50,253 bases of DNA from Bacteroidetes bacterium RIFCSPLOWO2_12_FULL_37_12 (GCA_001769655.1 MEPC01000033.1:72522-122774); one strand, 5' to 3'; positions 8,763-17,618 are shown, numbered from the stretch's first letter. Made by a program: numbers and translations. The notes: generated by a model not told the origin, from the sequence alone.

Positions 8763-10442
8763 ATGTTTATAATTTTCACAATTGTTTTTTTATTTGCAGG
8801 TGTCACTGGCTTCACACAAACCACTGTGTCACCCTCCGGAGAGATAGCCGACAGGGAAGTGGTAGTGGTAAAAGACCGCATAAACACCTTAGGATATGCG
8901 GAGCCCATTCTCGAAAAAGCGGAAACACAACCCGTGAATGAGCAGACACGCGAATTTTCTTATTCCATAAATCCTGTAACCCTTGATTTGCCTGCTGTAA
9001 AACCAACGGTAAGTGTGCAAAAATTAGAAACTCCTAAAATTCCCAAATTATACCCCAATTATCTGAGGGCGGGGGGGGGCAATCATTTTTCGTCCTTATT
9101 GGAGGGCTATTTTCATAATGGTCGCAGTAAGACCCATTCGTTTGGAGCGCAGGTAAAACATCTTGCTTCTAAACCCAAAACTGATACTAATGCTTTTTAT
9201 CCCAGACCATTCAGTGACAATTCCATTAGGTTATTTGGAAAAAAATTCATGGATGAGATTACTTTTGGAGCAGAAGCCGGTTATGAAAGGAACTACGTAA
9301 ATATGGTTATGCCCAAAATGATAGAAATTTTCTATCGTAAAGTTGATGTTTTTAAAAAGCCAATTCATCATACTTTTGATTCGAAAGTATTTTTTTATAC
9401 TACAAATATAGAAATACCATTTCGTTCTAAAGCGGAAATTAATTTCTATCGTTATTTAAATGAATTTAACGCAGAGGAAAATGATTTAACTTTTAAAGCA
9501 TTTTTAAAATATAAAATAAACTCCTCTTCTTCCATTTTTGGTAATTTTTATGCAAGCACTACCGATCAAAAAAATGAAGAAAAACTTTACCGTAGCTTAT
9601 CCTATTTTGCTTTTGAGCCATTTTTCTGGTACAAAAAGGAAAAAGCCGAAGCAAAGTTGGGCTTAAAAATTCATCATGAATCCATTAAACCGGTTAATTC
9701 AGATAACACCGGGATTTACCCGGATGTCTCTCTGAAATATGCAATTGTTGAAGAGCGACTTTCTCTTTTTACCATGGCTGACGGCGGAAAAGAAAAAACA
9801 ACTCTTAAGGGTCTTGTATTAAAAAATCCGCTGATGTATTATAATTTTCTTGCAAACGACTCTACTTCAGGAAACCCAGATCTCACTTATAAGGTTTCAG
9901 GTGGAGTAGAAGGAAACCTGACGACTACTTTGGATATTCGTTTTGGGTACGAGTTTGGAAAGTATGAAAAGAATTATTTTTTCTACCCCACAAATTTTGC
10001 ATTACAGTATTATATTATTGAGGTAAAAAACATTTCCGTAAAACGGTTTTTTGGAGAAGCTGTTTACAGATACAATGATGCGCTACGTATTCTATTAAAT
10101 GCAAAAACCAATGTTTACGACATGAACAAACAGGAAGAGAAACCCTGGCGTGTTCCAGAACTTGAAGCAGCATTTGCTATTTTTTATGTGATAAAAACAA
10201 AGATAGAAATTCATTCAGAGATTTCATTATTGAACAATTATTTTCTTTCTGAAAAAGATAGAAATGGAAATTTTGAGAAAAAAAGTTTAATGGATTTTAA
10301 TCTTGGAGTGGACTATAGATTTTCACAGAGGTTTTCTCTGTTTGCGACAGCGTACAATCTGATGAACGAAAAATATTCCAGATTTTATAATTATCCGGTG
10401 AACGGATTTACTATTATTGGAGGATTGAGTTTTTCATTTTAG
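8763..10442 (+). CDS. Outer-membrane beta-barrel protein, TonB-receptor-like
   Basis: A 559-residue protein with a short signal peptide (residues about 1-19, ending FTQ), a Pro/Thr/Val-rich N-terminal stretch, then alternating aromatic/polar strands to a C-terminal phenylalanine (ends GGLSFSF), the usual signature for BAM-inserted barrels. Near the end, FATAYNLMNEKY is typical of TonB-dependent receptor barrels. No plug domain or TonB box is visible, so it may be a receptor-derived barrel without a plug. It sits between the TPR gene and the SPOR/ExbB genes, consistent with being the outer-membrane part of the same envelope complex. Ligand unknown. Confidence 0.75.
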   Translation: MFIIFTIVFLFAGVTGFTQTTVSPSGEIADREVVVVKDRINTLGYAEPILEKAETQPVNEQTREFSYSINPVTLDLPAVKPTVSVQKLETPKIPKLYPNYLRAGGGNHFSSLLEGYFHNGRSKTHSFGAQVKHLASKPKTDTNAFYPRPFSDNSIRLFGKKFMDEITFGAEAGYERNYVNMVMPKMIEIFYRKVDVFKKPIHHTFDSKVFFYTTNIEIPFRSKAEINFYRYLNEFNAEENDLTFKAFLKYKINSSSSIFGNFYASTTDQKNEEKLYRSLSYFAFEPFFWYKKEKAEAKLGLKIHHESIKPVNSDNTGIYPDVSLKYAIVEERLSLFTMADGGKEKTTLKGLVLKNPLMYYNFLANDSTSGNPDLTYKVSGGVEGNLTTTLDIRFGYEFGKYEKNYFFYPTNFALQYYIIEVKNISVKRFFGEAVYRYNDALRILLNAKTNVYDMNKQEEKPWRVPELEAAFAIFYVIKTKIEIHSEISLLNNYFLSEKDRNGNFEKKSLMDFNLGVDYRFSQRFSLFATAYNLMNEKYSRFYNYPVNGFTIIGGLSFSF

Positions 10443-10489
10443 AGATTTAGAACTTTGGAATTAGGATTTACTTTAATTATTTCAGATAA

Positions 10490-11488
10490 ATGACACAAAT
10501 TTCAAAAATAGAAACACAAATTCTCAGATTGCTTCAGCGGAATCCGTATGTAATTTTGCCAGGGGTGGGGGCTTTTTATTTTTTAAAGATCCAGACGACG
10601 AAATCCGTTTTGTTACATTTCAATGAACAACTGCAAACCAATGACGGGTTGTTGGTCCAGACCATCATGGATACCTGCGGATTGAACGAGGAAGAAGCAA
10701 GTCAGGAAGTTCTTAACTATGTTGACCAACTCTATAAAATTCTGAATGACACCGGTTATTTCACCTTTTCGATTTTAGGAAATATTGAATCAGAAAGAAA
10801 CGGAACATTGATATTTAAACAGTCCACGGAGTTAAGCAATTATATTCATGGTTTTACCGGTAAAATAATAAATGCAATCAGTGAGTTAACATCCGTCTCC
10901 CAAAAACCGGCGGAAATTAGAAATATCAATAAAAAACAGGAGACAACAAAAGCAAATCAGGTTAACCCCCGTGATAAATTTAAAAAAATATTAAAAAAAA
11001 TAAAACTGACAGCATACGTCAACCCGCGGGCATATACATACGCAAAGGTGGCGGTATTGCTTTTGTTTTTACTTTCTTCTCTCTATTATTTTGTCTATAT
11101 TAAAAAATACAACCCTGAAACCACTTCTTCGTTGAAAACAGATGTTCCTGAAAAAATCTGGGATAAGATTAATTTAACAGCCGCAGAAAAGCCATCTGCC
11201 GGAAACGGTAACAAAATTCTTACACGAAATACTGCAACAATCAGTGACACAAAATATTTTCTAGTGGCTGGTTCATTTTCAGAAAGGGTGAATGCAGAAC
11301 AACTTTCCGATGAATTAGGAAAAAAAGGATTTGAAACGAGCATTTTAGCACCCTTCCACGATGGAATCTTATACCGCGTTGTGCTGGAACCATTTACTTC
11401 CCGTGAAGAAGCAGTGAAAAAGAGGGAAGATATTAAAGAGGATATTAAAAATATCTGGATAATGAATATGGATTTAAAAATTTACTAA
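10490..11488 (+). CDS. HU-like N-terminal domain, TM segment and SPOR domain protein
   Basis: A 332-residue protein in three parts. Residues about 1-130 resemble the paired HU-like (CCDC81-type) domains found in Bacteroidota (QRNPYVILPGVGAFYF motif). A single membrane segment lies near residues 184-206 (VAVLLLFLLSSLYYFVYI). The last 80 residues form an SPOR domain (YFLVAGSFSERVNAEQL, GILYRVVLEPF), which binds denuded peptidoglycan glycans. The topology predicts the HU-like part in the cytoplasm and SPOR in the periplasm. It lies 13 bases before exbB, so it is probably translated with the ExbB/ExbD motor and may tie it to the cell wall. That link is inference. Confidence 0.8.
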   Translation: MTQISKIETQILRLLQRNPYVILPGVGAFYFLKIQTTKSVLLHFNEQLQTNDGLLVQTIMDTCGLNEEEASQEVLNYVDQLYKILNDTGYFTFSILGNIESERNGTLIFKQSTELSNYIHGFTGKIINAISELTSVSQKPAEIRNINKKQETTKANQVNPRDKFKKILKKIKLTAYVNPRAYTYAKVAVLLLFLLSSLYYFVYIKKYNPETTSSLKTDVPEKIWDKINLTAAEKPSAGNGNKILTRNTATISDTKYFLVAGSFSERVNAEQLSDELGKKGFETSILAPFHDGILYRVVLEPFTSREEAVKKREDIKEDIKNIWIMNMDLKIY

Positions 11489-11501
11489 CCAATAAAACAC
11501 C

Positions 11502-12188
11502 ATGACTCATTTATTACTATTACAAGCCGGTGACACTACAGGGGTAATGTCACAAGCAAGTTCAGGACAGGAAGTCACAATCCTCAAACTTATCATGAAC
11601 GGGGGACTCCTGATGATTCCGATTGGAATCCTTTCCATCATTGCTATTTATATTTTTATAGAACGATTATTAGTTCTAAAGAAGGCAGGTAACAATCCTG
11701 TAAAATTTTTCTCACAGGTAAAAGAACTTATCACCGCTGGGAATATTGAAGGGGCAAAACTATTGTGCCGACAAACCGATTCACCCATTTCAAGGATGAT
11801 GGAAAAAGGCATTAGCCGGTTGGGAAGTTCACTTAAAATGATAGACGTATCCATAGAGAATGTTGGGAAATTAGAAATTTTCAAACTTGAAAACGGTCTT
11901 GCTACACTGGCGGCTGTTTCCGGCGCCGCACCCATGCTTGGCTTCCTCGGTACCGTAACAGGAATGATACGGGCGTTTATTGCGATTGCACACGAGCAGG
12001 GAAATGTTAGTCCTGCCTTGCTTGCCAGCGGAATTTATGAAGCTATGGTAACTACTGCCGCGGGGCTATTTGTTGGGATTCCCGCCTACATCGGCTATAA
12101 TTATCTTGTGACAAAAGTTTCAACCATCGTACATCACATGGAGCGAACCTCCGTAGAATTTATTGATTTGTTGCAAGAGCCGAAATGA
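11502..12188 (+). CDS. exbB: MotA/TolQ/ExbB proton channel subunit (set 1)
   Basis: A 228-residue inner-membrane protein with three hydrophobic segments. The first follows a short N-terminal tail (residues 30-52). The second and third flank the conserved block LAAVSGAAPMLGFLGTVTGMI and a GIYEAMVTTAAGLFVGIPAY segment, both hallmarks of the MotA/TolQ/ExbB family. ExbB pentamers with ExbD carry protons and drive TonB- or Tol-type machines. The gene follows the SPOR gene by 13 bases and precedes exbD and a TonB-like gene, forming one complete set. The stop is TGA. Confidence 0.93.
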   Translation: MTHLLLLQAGDTTGVMSQASSGQEVTILKLIMNGGLLMIPIGILSIIAIYIFIERLLVLKKAGNNPVKFFSQVKELITAGNIEGAKLLCRQTDSPISRMMEKGISRLGSSLKMIDVSIENVGKLEIFKLENGLATLAAVSGAAPMLGFLGTVTGMIRAFIAIAHEQGNVSPALLASGIYEAMVTTAAGLFVGIPAYIGYNYLVTKVSTIVHHMERTSVEFIDLLQEPK

Positions 12189-12219
12189 GGGGAGGAAAAT
12201 AAAATAATGTAAAAAAACA

Positions 12220-12325
12220 TATAACAAAAAACACTAAACTTAAAACACATAACACTAAACATATAACACATAACACAAAACACATAACACAAAACACATA
12301 ACACAAAACACATAACACAAATTTA
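12220..12325. repeat. ACACATAACACAAA-type short tandem repeats
   Basis: Degenerate then regular repeats of ACACAAAACACATA fill most of the 195-base gap between exbB and exbD. No gene or hairpin terminator is visible here. Related motifs occur near 29820 and, inverted, near 29925. Confidence 0.85.
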
Positions 12326-12383
12326 CACAACAAAACTAATATCCAATATCAAATATCCAACTAACAACTAAAAACTCCCCCCC

Positions 12384-12791
12384 ATGGAACTAAAATCACA
12401 TTTTAAAATTGACCCGGCTTTCAGTTTGGCTTCAATGACAGATATGATATTTCTGTTGTTGATTTTTTTTCTGTTAACCTCAACGGTAGTGACCCCTTCC
12501 GGTTTAACCATCACTCTTCCCACAAGCAAAACCAATCAGACCGCTAATCAGAAGGTGACGGTATCAATTACCGATGACTTAGGATATTATCTGAATGGGA
12601 AAAAAATAACTGCTTCCGAGTTGCCTGAGCTATTGAGAAATGAATTACCAATGGAAGGAGGGACCTTGCTTTTACAATCCGATAAAACAGTACCCATTCA
12701 ATATATTGTAGAAGTGGCGGATATGGCAAAGCAGTTTAATGCGAAAATAAAAATTGTATTGGCAACAAAACCGGGGGGAGATAGGAATTAA
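12384..12791 (+). CDS. exbD: ExbD/TolR family biopolymer transport protein (set 1)
   Basis: A 135-residue protein with a short cytoplasmic tail, one membrane helix (about residues 18-38) carrying the essential aspartate in SMTDMIFLLLIFFLLTS, and a periplasmic domain with the LPTSK and DKTVPIQYIVEVAD blocks typical of ExbD/TolR. The Asp is the proton-carrying residue in the ExbB-ExbD channel. It is separated from exbB by a repeat-filled gap but stays on the same strand and order as in standard exbB-exbD-tonB operons. Confidence 0.92.
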   Translation: MELKSHFKIDPAFSLASMTDMIFLLLIFFLLTSTVVTPSGLTITLPTSKTNQTANQKVTVSITDDLGYYLNGKKITASELPELLRNELPMEGGTLLLQSDKTVPIQYIVEVADMAKQFNAKIKIVLATKPGGDRN

Positions 12792-12838
12792 AGTTTGTCC
12801 ATAATTTTGGTGTTGCATAATAAGAATAAAAAAAGGTT

Positions 12839-12895
12839 GCCACTGATTACACTGATTAAAAATTATTTATTAAAAAAATCCGTGTAATCTGTGGC
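12839..12895. repeat. 19-bp imperfect inverted repeat (GCCAC-type)
   Basis: GCCACTGATTACACTGATT (12839-12857) pairs with AATCCGTGTAATCTGTGGC (12877-12895) with two mismatches and a 19-base loop. It lies between exbD and the TonB-like gene and could form an intercistronic hairpin that trims or attenuates the transcript. Confidence 0.8.
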
Positions 12896-12937
12896 TAACT
12901 TTTACTTTACAGACAGACACGAATCAATATTAAGAAA

Positions 12938-13804
12938 ATGAAATCACAAGAAGCATTTGAAAAGAAAAGCAAACGTATCGCGTGGATAGTAAGCATCTCT
13001 TTCCATACGCTTATTCTATTATTATTTTTTCTTATAGTTATCTGGAAGCCACCTTTTCCACCATTGCCGGAATTTGGGATGGAAATAAATTTTGGTACTT
13101 CCGATGAAGGGTCGGGGCAAATTCAACCTGAAACGAAAGTAGCGGAGACAGTAAATACGCAAGACGCACTTCCTGAGCCACCCGCAGAGACCAACAATGA
13201 TCCGGTAAAAGAAACAGTGACACCAAACACAGAAAGTAAAGAACCCACGTTGGAAGAGGAGGCGGTTAAAGAAAAAACTACCGAATCGGCAACCACTCCT
13301 GAGCCAGAACCGGTTTCGGCTGTTCCTAAAGCGCCCTCATTTCCAAAGCCAAGCGCAAAATCTGTAAAATCAGAAAAGAAATCTACTGATTCCGGAGCGG
13401 AAGGGGAAAAAGGGAAAAGCAAAGAGGTTCCCGGAGCAAATCAAGGAGACAAAACCGGAAAAGTGGGTGACCAGGGTGATCCGAAGGGGAGTATTGATGC
13501 TAAATCGTTATATGGAAAAGCCGGAAAAGGAGGGAATTTTCTGGAAATGACCGGATGGCAATGGGCAGATGAGCCAAAATTTGATGACCGTTCTCCCTAT
13601 AGCGGAAAAATTGTATTTCAGATTAAGATTGACGGAAGCGGAGAAATTGTTTCTGTGAAAGCCGTGGAAGCAAGCGTTCCAAACAGTGTCATTGAAACCT
13701 ATAAAAAAGAAATTGAGAAAGGTTCTTTTGTACCTACCCGTGAAAATAAAGATCCCGCTCCCTCTTCGGTGGGGAAATATACGGTGATAATTAAGGCGAG
13801 GTGA
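12938..13804 (+). CDS. TonB-family energy transducer
   Basis: A 288-residue protein with the usual TonB plan: short cytoplasmic tail, one N-terminal membrane helix (about residues 15-37), a long Pro/Glu/Lys/Ser-rich periplasmic spacer (residues about 50-180), and a C-terminal domain with the strand pattern IVFQIKIDGSGEIVSV and a final KYTVIIKAR strand. TonB spans the periplasm and passes ExbB/ExbD energy to outer-membrane receptors. It follows exbB and exbD and is preceded by an inverted repeat. The C-terminal domain lacks the YP motif of classical TonB, so a TolA-like role is also possible. Confidence 0.8.
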   Translation: MKSQEAFEKKSKRIAWIVSISFHTLILLLFFLIVIWKPPFPPLPEFGMEINFGTSDEGSGQIQPETKVAETVNTQDALPEPPAETNNDPVKETVTPNTESKEPTLEEEAVKEKTTESATTPEPEPVSAVPKAPSFPKPSAKSVKSEKKSTDSGAEGEKGKSKEVPGANQGDKTGKVGDQGDPKGSIDAKSLYGKAGKGGNFLEMTGWQWADEPKFDDRSPYSGKIVFQIKIDGSGEIVSVKAVEASVPNSVIETYKKEIEKGSFVPTRENKDPAPSSVGKYTVIIKAR

Positions 13805-13855
13805 GGAAGTTTAAATAAAATTTATTAAACTTGCACCCGCATAACCACTATTTTT

Positions 13856-14509
13856 ATGGGACTAACTATCCATTATCGAGGAAACTTCCGTACAGGCGCT
13901 TCCCTTTCAAAGATGATTGAAGAAGTGGAGGACATTGTCAGTATCAACCGGTGGGAATACCACATATTCGACCGGGAATTCCCAAAGAATTCCCTGAATA
14001 AAAAGACATTTAATGATGACGTTTACGGTATTTGTTTCACTCCCCCCGATTGTGAAACCGTCACGTTGACCTTTTTATCCAACGGTCGCCTGTGCAACCC
14101 GTTTTATTTTCTGAAATGTTATAAAGAAGACCTTCAGGATAAAAATTTTACCGCGAAAATGAGAAAGACCCTGTTGTTTTCATCTTTCACCAAAACACAA
14201 TATGCAGGTCCTTCGACTCATAAAAAAATAATTACCCTGTTCCGGTATCTCAATCAAAATTATTTTACCCGTTTTAAAATGTATGACGAAAGCAAATATT
14301 GGGAAACCAATGACGAGAAAGTCATGTACGAGAATTTTAATGTCTATAACTCCTTAGTGAATTCAGTGGCTTCCGCTTTTAAGAATTTTCCAATGAAAGA
14401 TGATGAACCCATTGTAGAATATTTCAAACGTGCTTTTCGCCAACAAAATTTTTTAACAGGCAAAATAAAACCGGATGAAATAAAGGAAATAAAAGTTGTA
14501 CGTAGGTAG
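13856..14509 (+). CDS. Conserved hypothetical protein (MGLTIHY-type)
   Basis: A 217-residue soluble protein with no signal peptide or membrane segment. The opening MGLTIHYRGNFR resembles the start of a family of uncharacterised bacterial proteins that share a TIHY motif; I know no function. Two Cys lie in a CFTPPDCETVTL stretch and a third in GRLCNPF. The C-terminal half is helical and rich in aromatic and charged residues. It lies between the two ExbB sets and is followed 53 bases later by a second exbB with its own promoter-like site, so membership in either operon is uncertain. Confidence 0.7.
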   Translation: MGLTIHYRGNFRTGASLSKMIEEVEDIVSINRWEYHIFDREFPKNSLNKKTFNDDVYGICFTPPDCETVTLTFLSNGRLCNPFYFLKCYKEDLQDKNFTAKMRKTLLFSSFTKTQYAGPSTHKKIITLFRYLNQNYFTRFKMYDESKYWETNDEKVMYENFNVYNSLVNSVASAFKNFPMKDDEPIVEYFKRAFRQQNFLTGKIKPDEIKEIKVVRR

Positions 14510-14534
14510 AATATGAATATTAAATTATTTCAAT

Positions 14535-14542
14535 TATATTTG
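14535..14542 (+). promoter_or_regulatory. Promoter -7 element before second exbB
   Basis: TATATTTG matches the TAnnTTTG element of Bacteroidota promoters, 20 bases before the ATG. No clear TTG is seen 20 bases upstream, so strength is uncertain. Confidence 0.5.
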
Positions 14543-14562
14543 CACCCCTAAATAATAAGAAC

Positions 14563-15360
14563 ATGAAAAGAACTCTTTTTTCCGTTTTTTTGGTATTGAT
14601 TACTCTTGGATTAATCAACGCGCAAAATCCTTCTTCCTCAGCCGATTCCTCTAAACCGGCATCAAGCGTCGCTCCGGCTCCCACCGCACCTACAGCGCCA
14701 ACAGAGCCCACAAGCGCTCCGGCTGAAGAGCAAAGCATGCATCAGATTCTCAAAACAAAATTTATTGAAGGAGATGTTCTTTGGATGACTCCGGTACTTT
14801 TATGTTTAATTTTAGGATTGGCAATTGCCATTGAAAGAATTATTACACTGAACCTGGCAACAACCAATACAGATAAATTATTAAAAGACGTGGAGGATGC
14901 GCTCAATGCCAACGGAATTGAAGGTGCCAAACAAGTTTGTGCAAATACCAGAGGTCCCGTTGCAAGCATTTTTACACAAGGACTCATGCGCTCTCATGAA
15001 GGGGTCGCAGAAGTAGAAAAGTCAATCGTTGCTTACGGTTCCGTTCAGATGGGCTCACTCGAAAAGGGGTTGGTCTGGGTTTCCTTGTTTATTTCATTAG
15101 CTCCTATGCTTGGGTTCCTTGGAACGGTCATCGGGATGATTTATGCCTTTGATGCTATTGAAGCCGCCGGAGATATTTCCCCTTCCTTAGTTGCCGGAGG
15201 TATTAAAGTAGCTCTTTTAACAACCGTTGCCGGTCTTATTGTAGCTATGATTCTACAGGTTTTTTACAATTATTGTATTTCAAAAATTGACTCATTGGTT
15301 AATCAAATGGAAGATTCCACTATTTCTTTAATTGACCTTTTGAACGCTAAGAAAAAATAA
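14563..15360 (+). CDS. exbB: MotA/TolQ/ExbB proton channel subunit with extended N-terminus (set 2)
   Basis: A 265-residue ExbB relative. Unlike the first ExbB it starts with a cleavable-looking signal (ending INAQ) and a 40-residue Ala/Pro/Ser/Thr-rich segment before the first membrane helix (about residues 72-92). The family core is present: FISLAPMLGFLGTVIGMIYAF and GGIKVALLTTVAGLIVAMI. The extra periplasmic N-terminus is seen in some Bacteroidota ExbB proteins. It is followed by a 3-TM protein and two ExbD proteins, making a second motor set distinct from the one at 11502-13804. Confidence 0.92.
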   Translation: MKRTLFSVFLVLITLGLINAQNPSSSADSSKPASSVAPAPTAPTAPTEPTSAPAEEQSMHQILKTKFIEGDVLWMTPVLLCLILGLAIAIERIITLNLATTNTDKLLKDVEDALNANGIEGAKQVCANTRGPVASIFTQGLMRSHEGVAEVEKSIVAYGSVQMGSLEKGLVWVSLFISLAPMLGFLGTVIGMIYAFDAIEAAGDISPSLVAGGIKVALLTTVAGLIVAMILQVFYNYCISKIDSLVNQMEDSTISLIDLLNAKKK

Positions 15361-15375
15361 TAAATTAAAAATTTT

Positions 15376-15423
15376 TATACCCTTATACCCTTATACCCTT
15401 ATACCCTTATACCCTTATACCCA
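15376..15423. repeat. TATACCCT octamer tandem repeat
   Basis: Six 8-bp TATACCCT units lie in the 97-base gap after the second exbB. The unit is a close variant of the octamer at 5099-5226 and of the one near 33650. Confidence 0.9.
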
Positions 15424-15457
15424 CAGTATAACTTAACTTAAAGAAACAACTTGTATC

Positions 15458-15811
15458 ATGGAAACCGTTAGTCACACCACCGAAATCTGGGTCAATATTG
15501 GCCTTTACATTAGTTACCTTATGCTTTTTTGCTCCATTCTTTTAATCATCGGATGGCCCGTGTTACATGCTATCAGAAACCCAAAAGAATTAAAAAAAAC
15601 CGGAATGGCTCTAGCAAGTTTGCTTGTATTATTTCTAATCTCGTATGTTTTTTCTGATTCAGTGGTGACTCCTGCATGTGAAAAATTTGGGCTCGATTCA
15701 GGTGATTCAAAAATGGTGGGTGGTGGCTTGATAATGATGTATTTACTTTTCGTAATATCAATGGGTGGTATCGTTTACACTGAAATTAACACTGCTATTA
15801 AACGCAGGTAA
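15458..15811 (+). CDS. Small three-TM membrane protein of the second ExbB/ExbD set
   Basis: A 117-residue protein with three predicted membrane segments, near residues 13-32, 48-66 and 85-106. The first loop carries the basic RNPKELKKTG stretch and the second an acidic DSGDSKMVGGG stretch. I do not recognise a named domain. It sits between exbB and two exbD genes and ends only 2 bases before the next start, so it is almost certainly co-translated with the motor proteins and may be an accessory subunit. Confidence 0.8.
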   Translation: METVSHTTEIWVNIGLYISYLMLFCSILLIIGWPVLHAIRNPKELKKTGMALASLLVLFLISYVFSDSVVTPACEKFGLDSGDSKMVGGGLIMMYLLFVISMGGIVYTEINTAIKRR

Positions 15812-15813
15812 TC

Positions 15814-16380
15814 ATGGCAAAATCCAAATTACGTCAATCCCCTACCATCAATGCCGGCTCCATGGCAGACATTGCTTTTTTGTTGCTTATATTTTTCCTG
15901 ATGACTACGACTATCCAAAGTGACAAGGGATTAGCCATCTTACTTCCTCCTTTGGAGGAAAAACCTAAAACAGAGGAGATTAAAATTCTGGATAGAAATT
16001 TATGCAAGGTTCTTGTAAACTCCAATGACCAGCTTTTAGTGAATGGTCAACCAATGAATGTAAAAGAAATCACTGAATATCTTAAAAAATTTATTTCCAA
16101 TAATAAAAAAGACCCGTCTTTGTCAGATTCTCCGGAAGATGCCATCGTTTCAGTAAAAAATGACAGAGGAACCAGTTATAAAATGTATATAAAGGTAATG
16201 GATCATATCCGTGCCGCTTACAATCAATTAAGGGCTGAACAGCTCGGTTTGACGTTAGATAAATACTTAGAGTTAAGCCGACAAAATCCAAAAGAGAAGG
16301 AAATGTTAGACAGAGTTTCTAAAATTTTTCCGCTCAATATTTCGGAAGCGGAACCTTCAACTTTAGGAGGAGCGAAGTGA
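15814..16380 (+). CDS. exbD: ExbD/TolR family protein (set 2, first)
   Basis: A 188-residue ExbD. The membrane helix has the conserved Asp in the segment SMADIAFLLLIFFLMTTT. The periplasmic part is longer than in the first ExbD and contains ILLPPLEEKP, an NGQP(M) block and a helical C-terminus (LGLTLDKYLELSRQ). The start follows the upstream stop by 2 bases. Two ExbD proteins after one ExbB suggests a heteromeric ExbD pair, as in other Bacteroidota loci; this is inference from gene order. Confidence 0.9.
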   Translation: MAKSKLRQSPTINAGSMADIAFLLLIFFLMTTTIQSDKGLAILLPPLEEKPKTEEIKILDRNLCKVLVNSNDQLLVNGQPMNVKEITEYLKKFISNNKKDPSLSDSPEDAIVSVKNDRGTSYKMYIKVMDHIRAAYNQLRAEQLGLTLDKYLELSRQNPKEKEMLDRVSKIFPLNISEAEPSTLGGAK

Positions 16381-16398
16381 GAAAAAAGATTAAAGATT

Positions 16399-16449
16399 AA
16401 CCTTCAAGGTTTTGCGTGGATTTGAGGCGTCAGCTAACCTTGAAGGTTT
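16399..16449. repeat. 51-bp inverted-repeat element, copy 2 of 3
   Basis: Best-preserved copy: ends AACCTTCAAGGTTT and AACCTTGAAGGTTT are perfect inverted copies over 13 bases. It lies between the two adjacent exbD genes, 28 bases before the second start, where it could fold in the mRNA. Confidence 0.92.
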
Positions 16450-16476
16450 GAATGATCTTAAAAAGAATAAAGAAAA

Positions 16477-16938
16477 ATGGCAAAGTTTTCAAAAAAAGCG
16501 AATGTATCTACCGAAATATCCACAGCATCACTGCCGGATATTGTATTTATGCTTTTGTTTTTCTTTATGGTAACTACCTCCATCCGGGAAACTACACTGT
16601 TGGTTAATAATAAAATTCCTCAGGCACGACAACTTCAAAAACTTGAGAAAAAATCATTGGTAAGTTTTATATTTGTTGGTTCTCCTACCAAAGCGATTCT
16701 TGGTACCGAACCCAGAATACAGTTGAATGATGTAATTGTTGAAACGTCTGCCATCCCTAACTTTATAGAAGAAGAAAGAAGACGATTAGACCCTTCCGAA
16801 AGAGATAAATTAACCATCTCTCTGAAAGTAGATGAAAATTCGAAAATGGGTATCATCACCGACATAAAACAAGAATTAAGAAAAGCCAATGCGTTAAAGT
16901 TGAATTACTCTGCTATAAAACCCGGAAAGGATTATTGA
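16477..16938 (+). CDS. exbD: ExbD/TolR family protein (set 2, second)
   Basis: A 153-residue ExbD with one membrane helix carrying the conserved Asp in SLPDIVFMLLFFFMVTTS, then LVNNKIPQARQL and a periplasmic domain ending NALKLNYSAIKP. It differs clearly from the preceding ExbD, so this is not a recent duplication. The next gene begins 9 bases after its stop. Confidence 0.9.
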   Translation: MAKFSKKANVSTEISTASLPDIVFMLLFFFMVTTSIRETTLLVNNKIPQARQLQKLEKKSLVSFIFVGSPTKAILGTEPRIQLNDVIVETSAIPNFIEEERRRLDPSERDKLTISLKVDENSKMGIITDIKQELRKANALKLNYSAIKPGKDY

Positions 16939-16947
16939 GGTGTTTCT

Positions 16948-17580
16948 ATGACAAAGTATCTGCTTTTTTTTTGCTTTATCTTTTTATTTTTTACGAATAC
17001 ATCTGCCCAGATAATCACGGAAGAGAAATGGTATGAAGGAAAAATCTTTTTTAAAGACAGCTCCATCGTTTTAACCCTTTTAAATTATGATTTTAACAGT
17101 CAGATTTTGCGGATTAAGTCAAACGGGCAACTTAGGACTTTCAACCCTTTCCAGATTTTGGGATTTGAATTTCTTGACAGTGAATTAGACACGTTAAGGA
17201 CTTTTTCTGTCTTTTCCTATCCTAAAACACCAAACTACCCTGTAGATATGATTTTTGAAGTGCTCGAAAAGGGAAAATTTTCTTTATTGTCTCAGGATGT
17301 TCTCGTTGCCGACTACAATGACCCAAGCCCGATGTTTAATAACTCTCCCGGTATGGGTGGCAATATGATCGAGGACAGACAAATTACATACAGGTATTTG
17401 CGAACCCATTTTGTTTATGAAGAGAAAAAGAAAAAGTTCACTCGTCTTTCAAAGCCCAAAAAATACTTTTCAAATCTATCAAGCCAGTTTCCAACCTTAA
17501 AAAAATTTATGAAAGAAAACAAATTGAAACCGGCAAGAGAAAGGGATATGAAAAGAATACTTAAATGGATGAATGGATGA
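16948..17580 (+). CDS. Secreted protein of unknown function
   Basis: A 210-residue protein with a strong signal peptide (residues about 1-20, ending SAQ). The mature part has beta-rich stretches (EGKIFFKDSSIVLTLLNYDF, FNPFQILGFEF) and a strongly basic C-terminal third (EEKKKKFTRLSKPKKYF). I do not recognise a family. It follows exbD by 9 bases and closes the locus; a promoter lies after it, so the operon likely ends here. Confidence 0.75.
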   Translation: MTKYLLFFCFIFLFFTNTSAQIITEEKWYEGKIFFKDSSIVLTLLNYDFNSQILRIKSNGQLRTFNPFQILGFEFLDSELDTLRTFSVFSYPKTPNYPVDMIFEVLEKGKFSLLSQDVLVADYNDPSPMFNNSPGMGGNMIEDRQITYRYLRTHFVYEEKKKKFTRLSKPKKYFSNLSSQFPTLKKFMKENKLKPARERDMKRILKWMNG

Positions 17581-17618
17581 AAAAAATTCAACTTTCTCCA
17601 AAATTATTGCTTAAAAAC

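Noticed and set aside
13123-13422. Minus-strand Ser/Val/Gly-rich frame inside the TonB-like gene
   Set aside because: Antisense of the Pro/Glu/Lys-rich spacer; low complexity and no family features.
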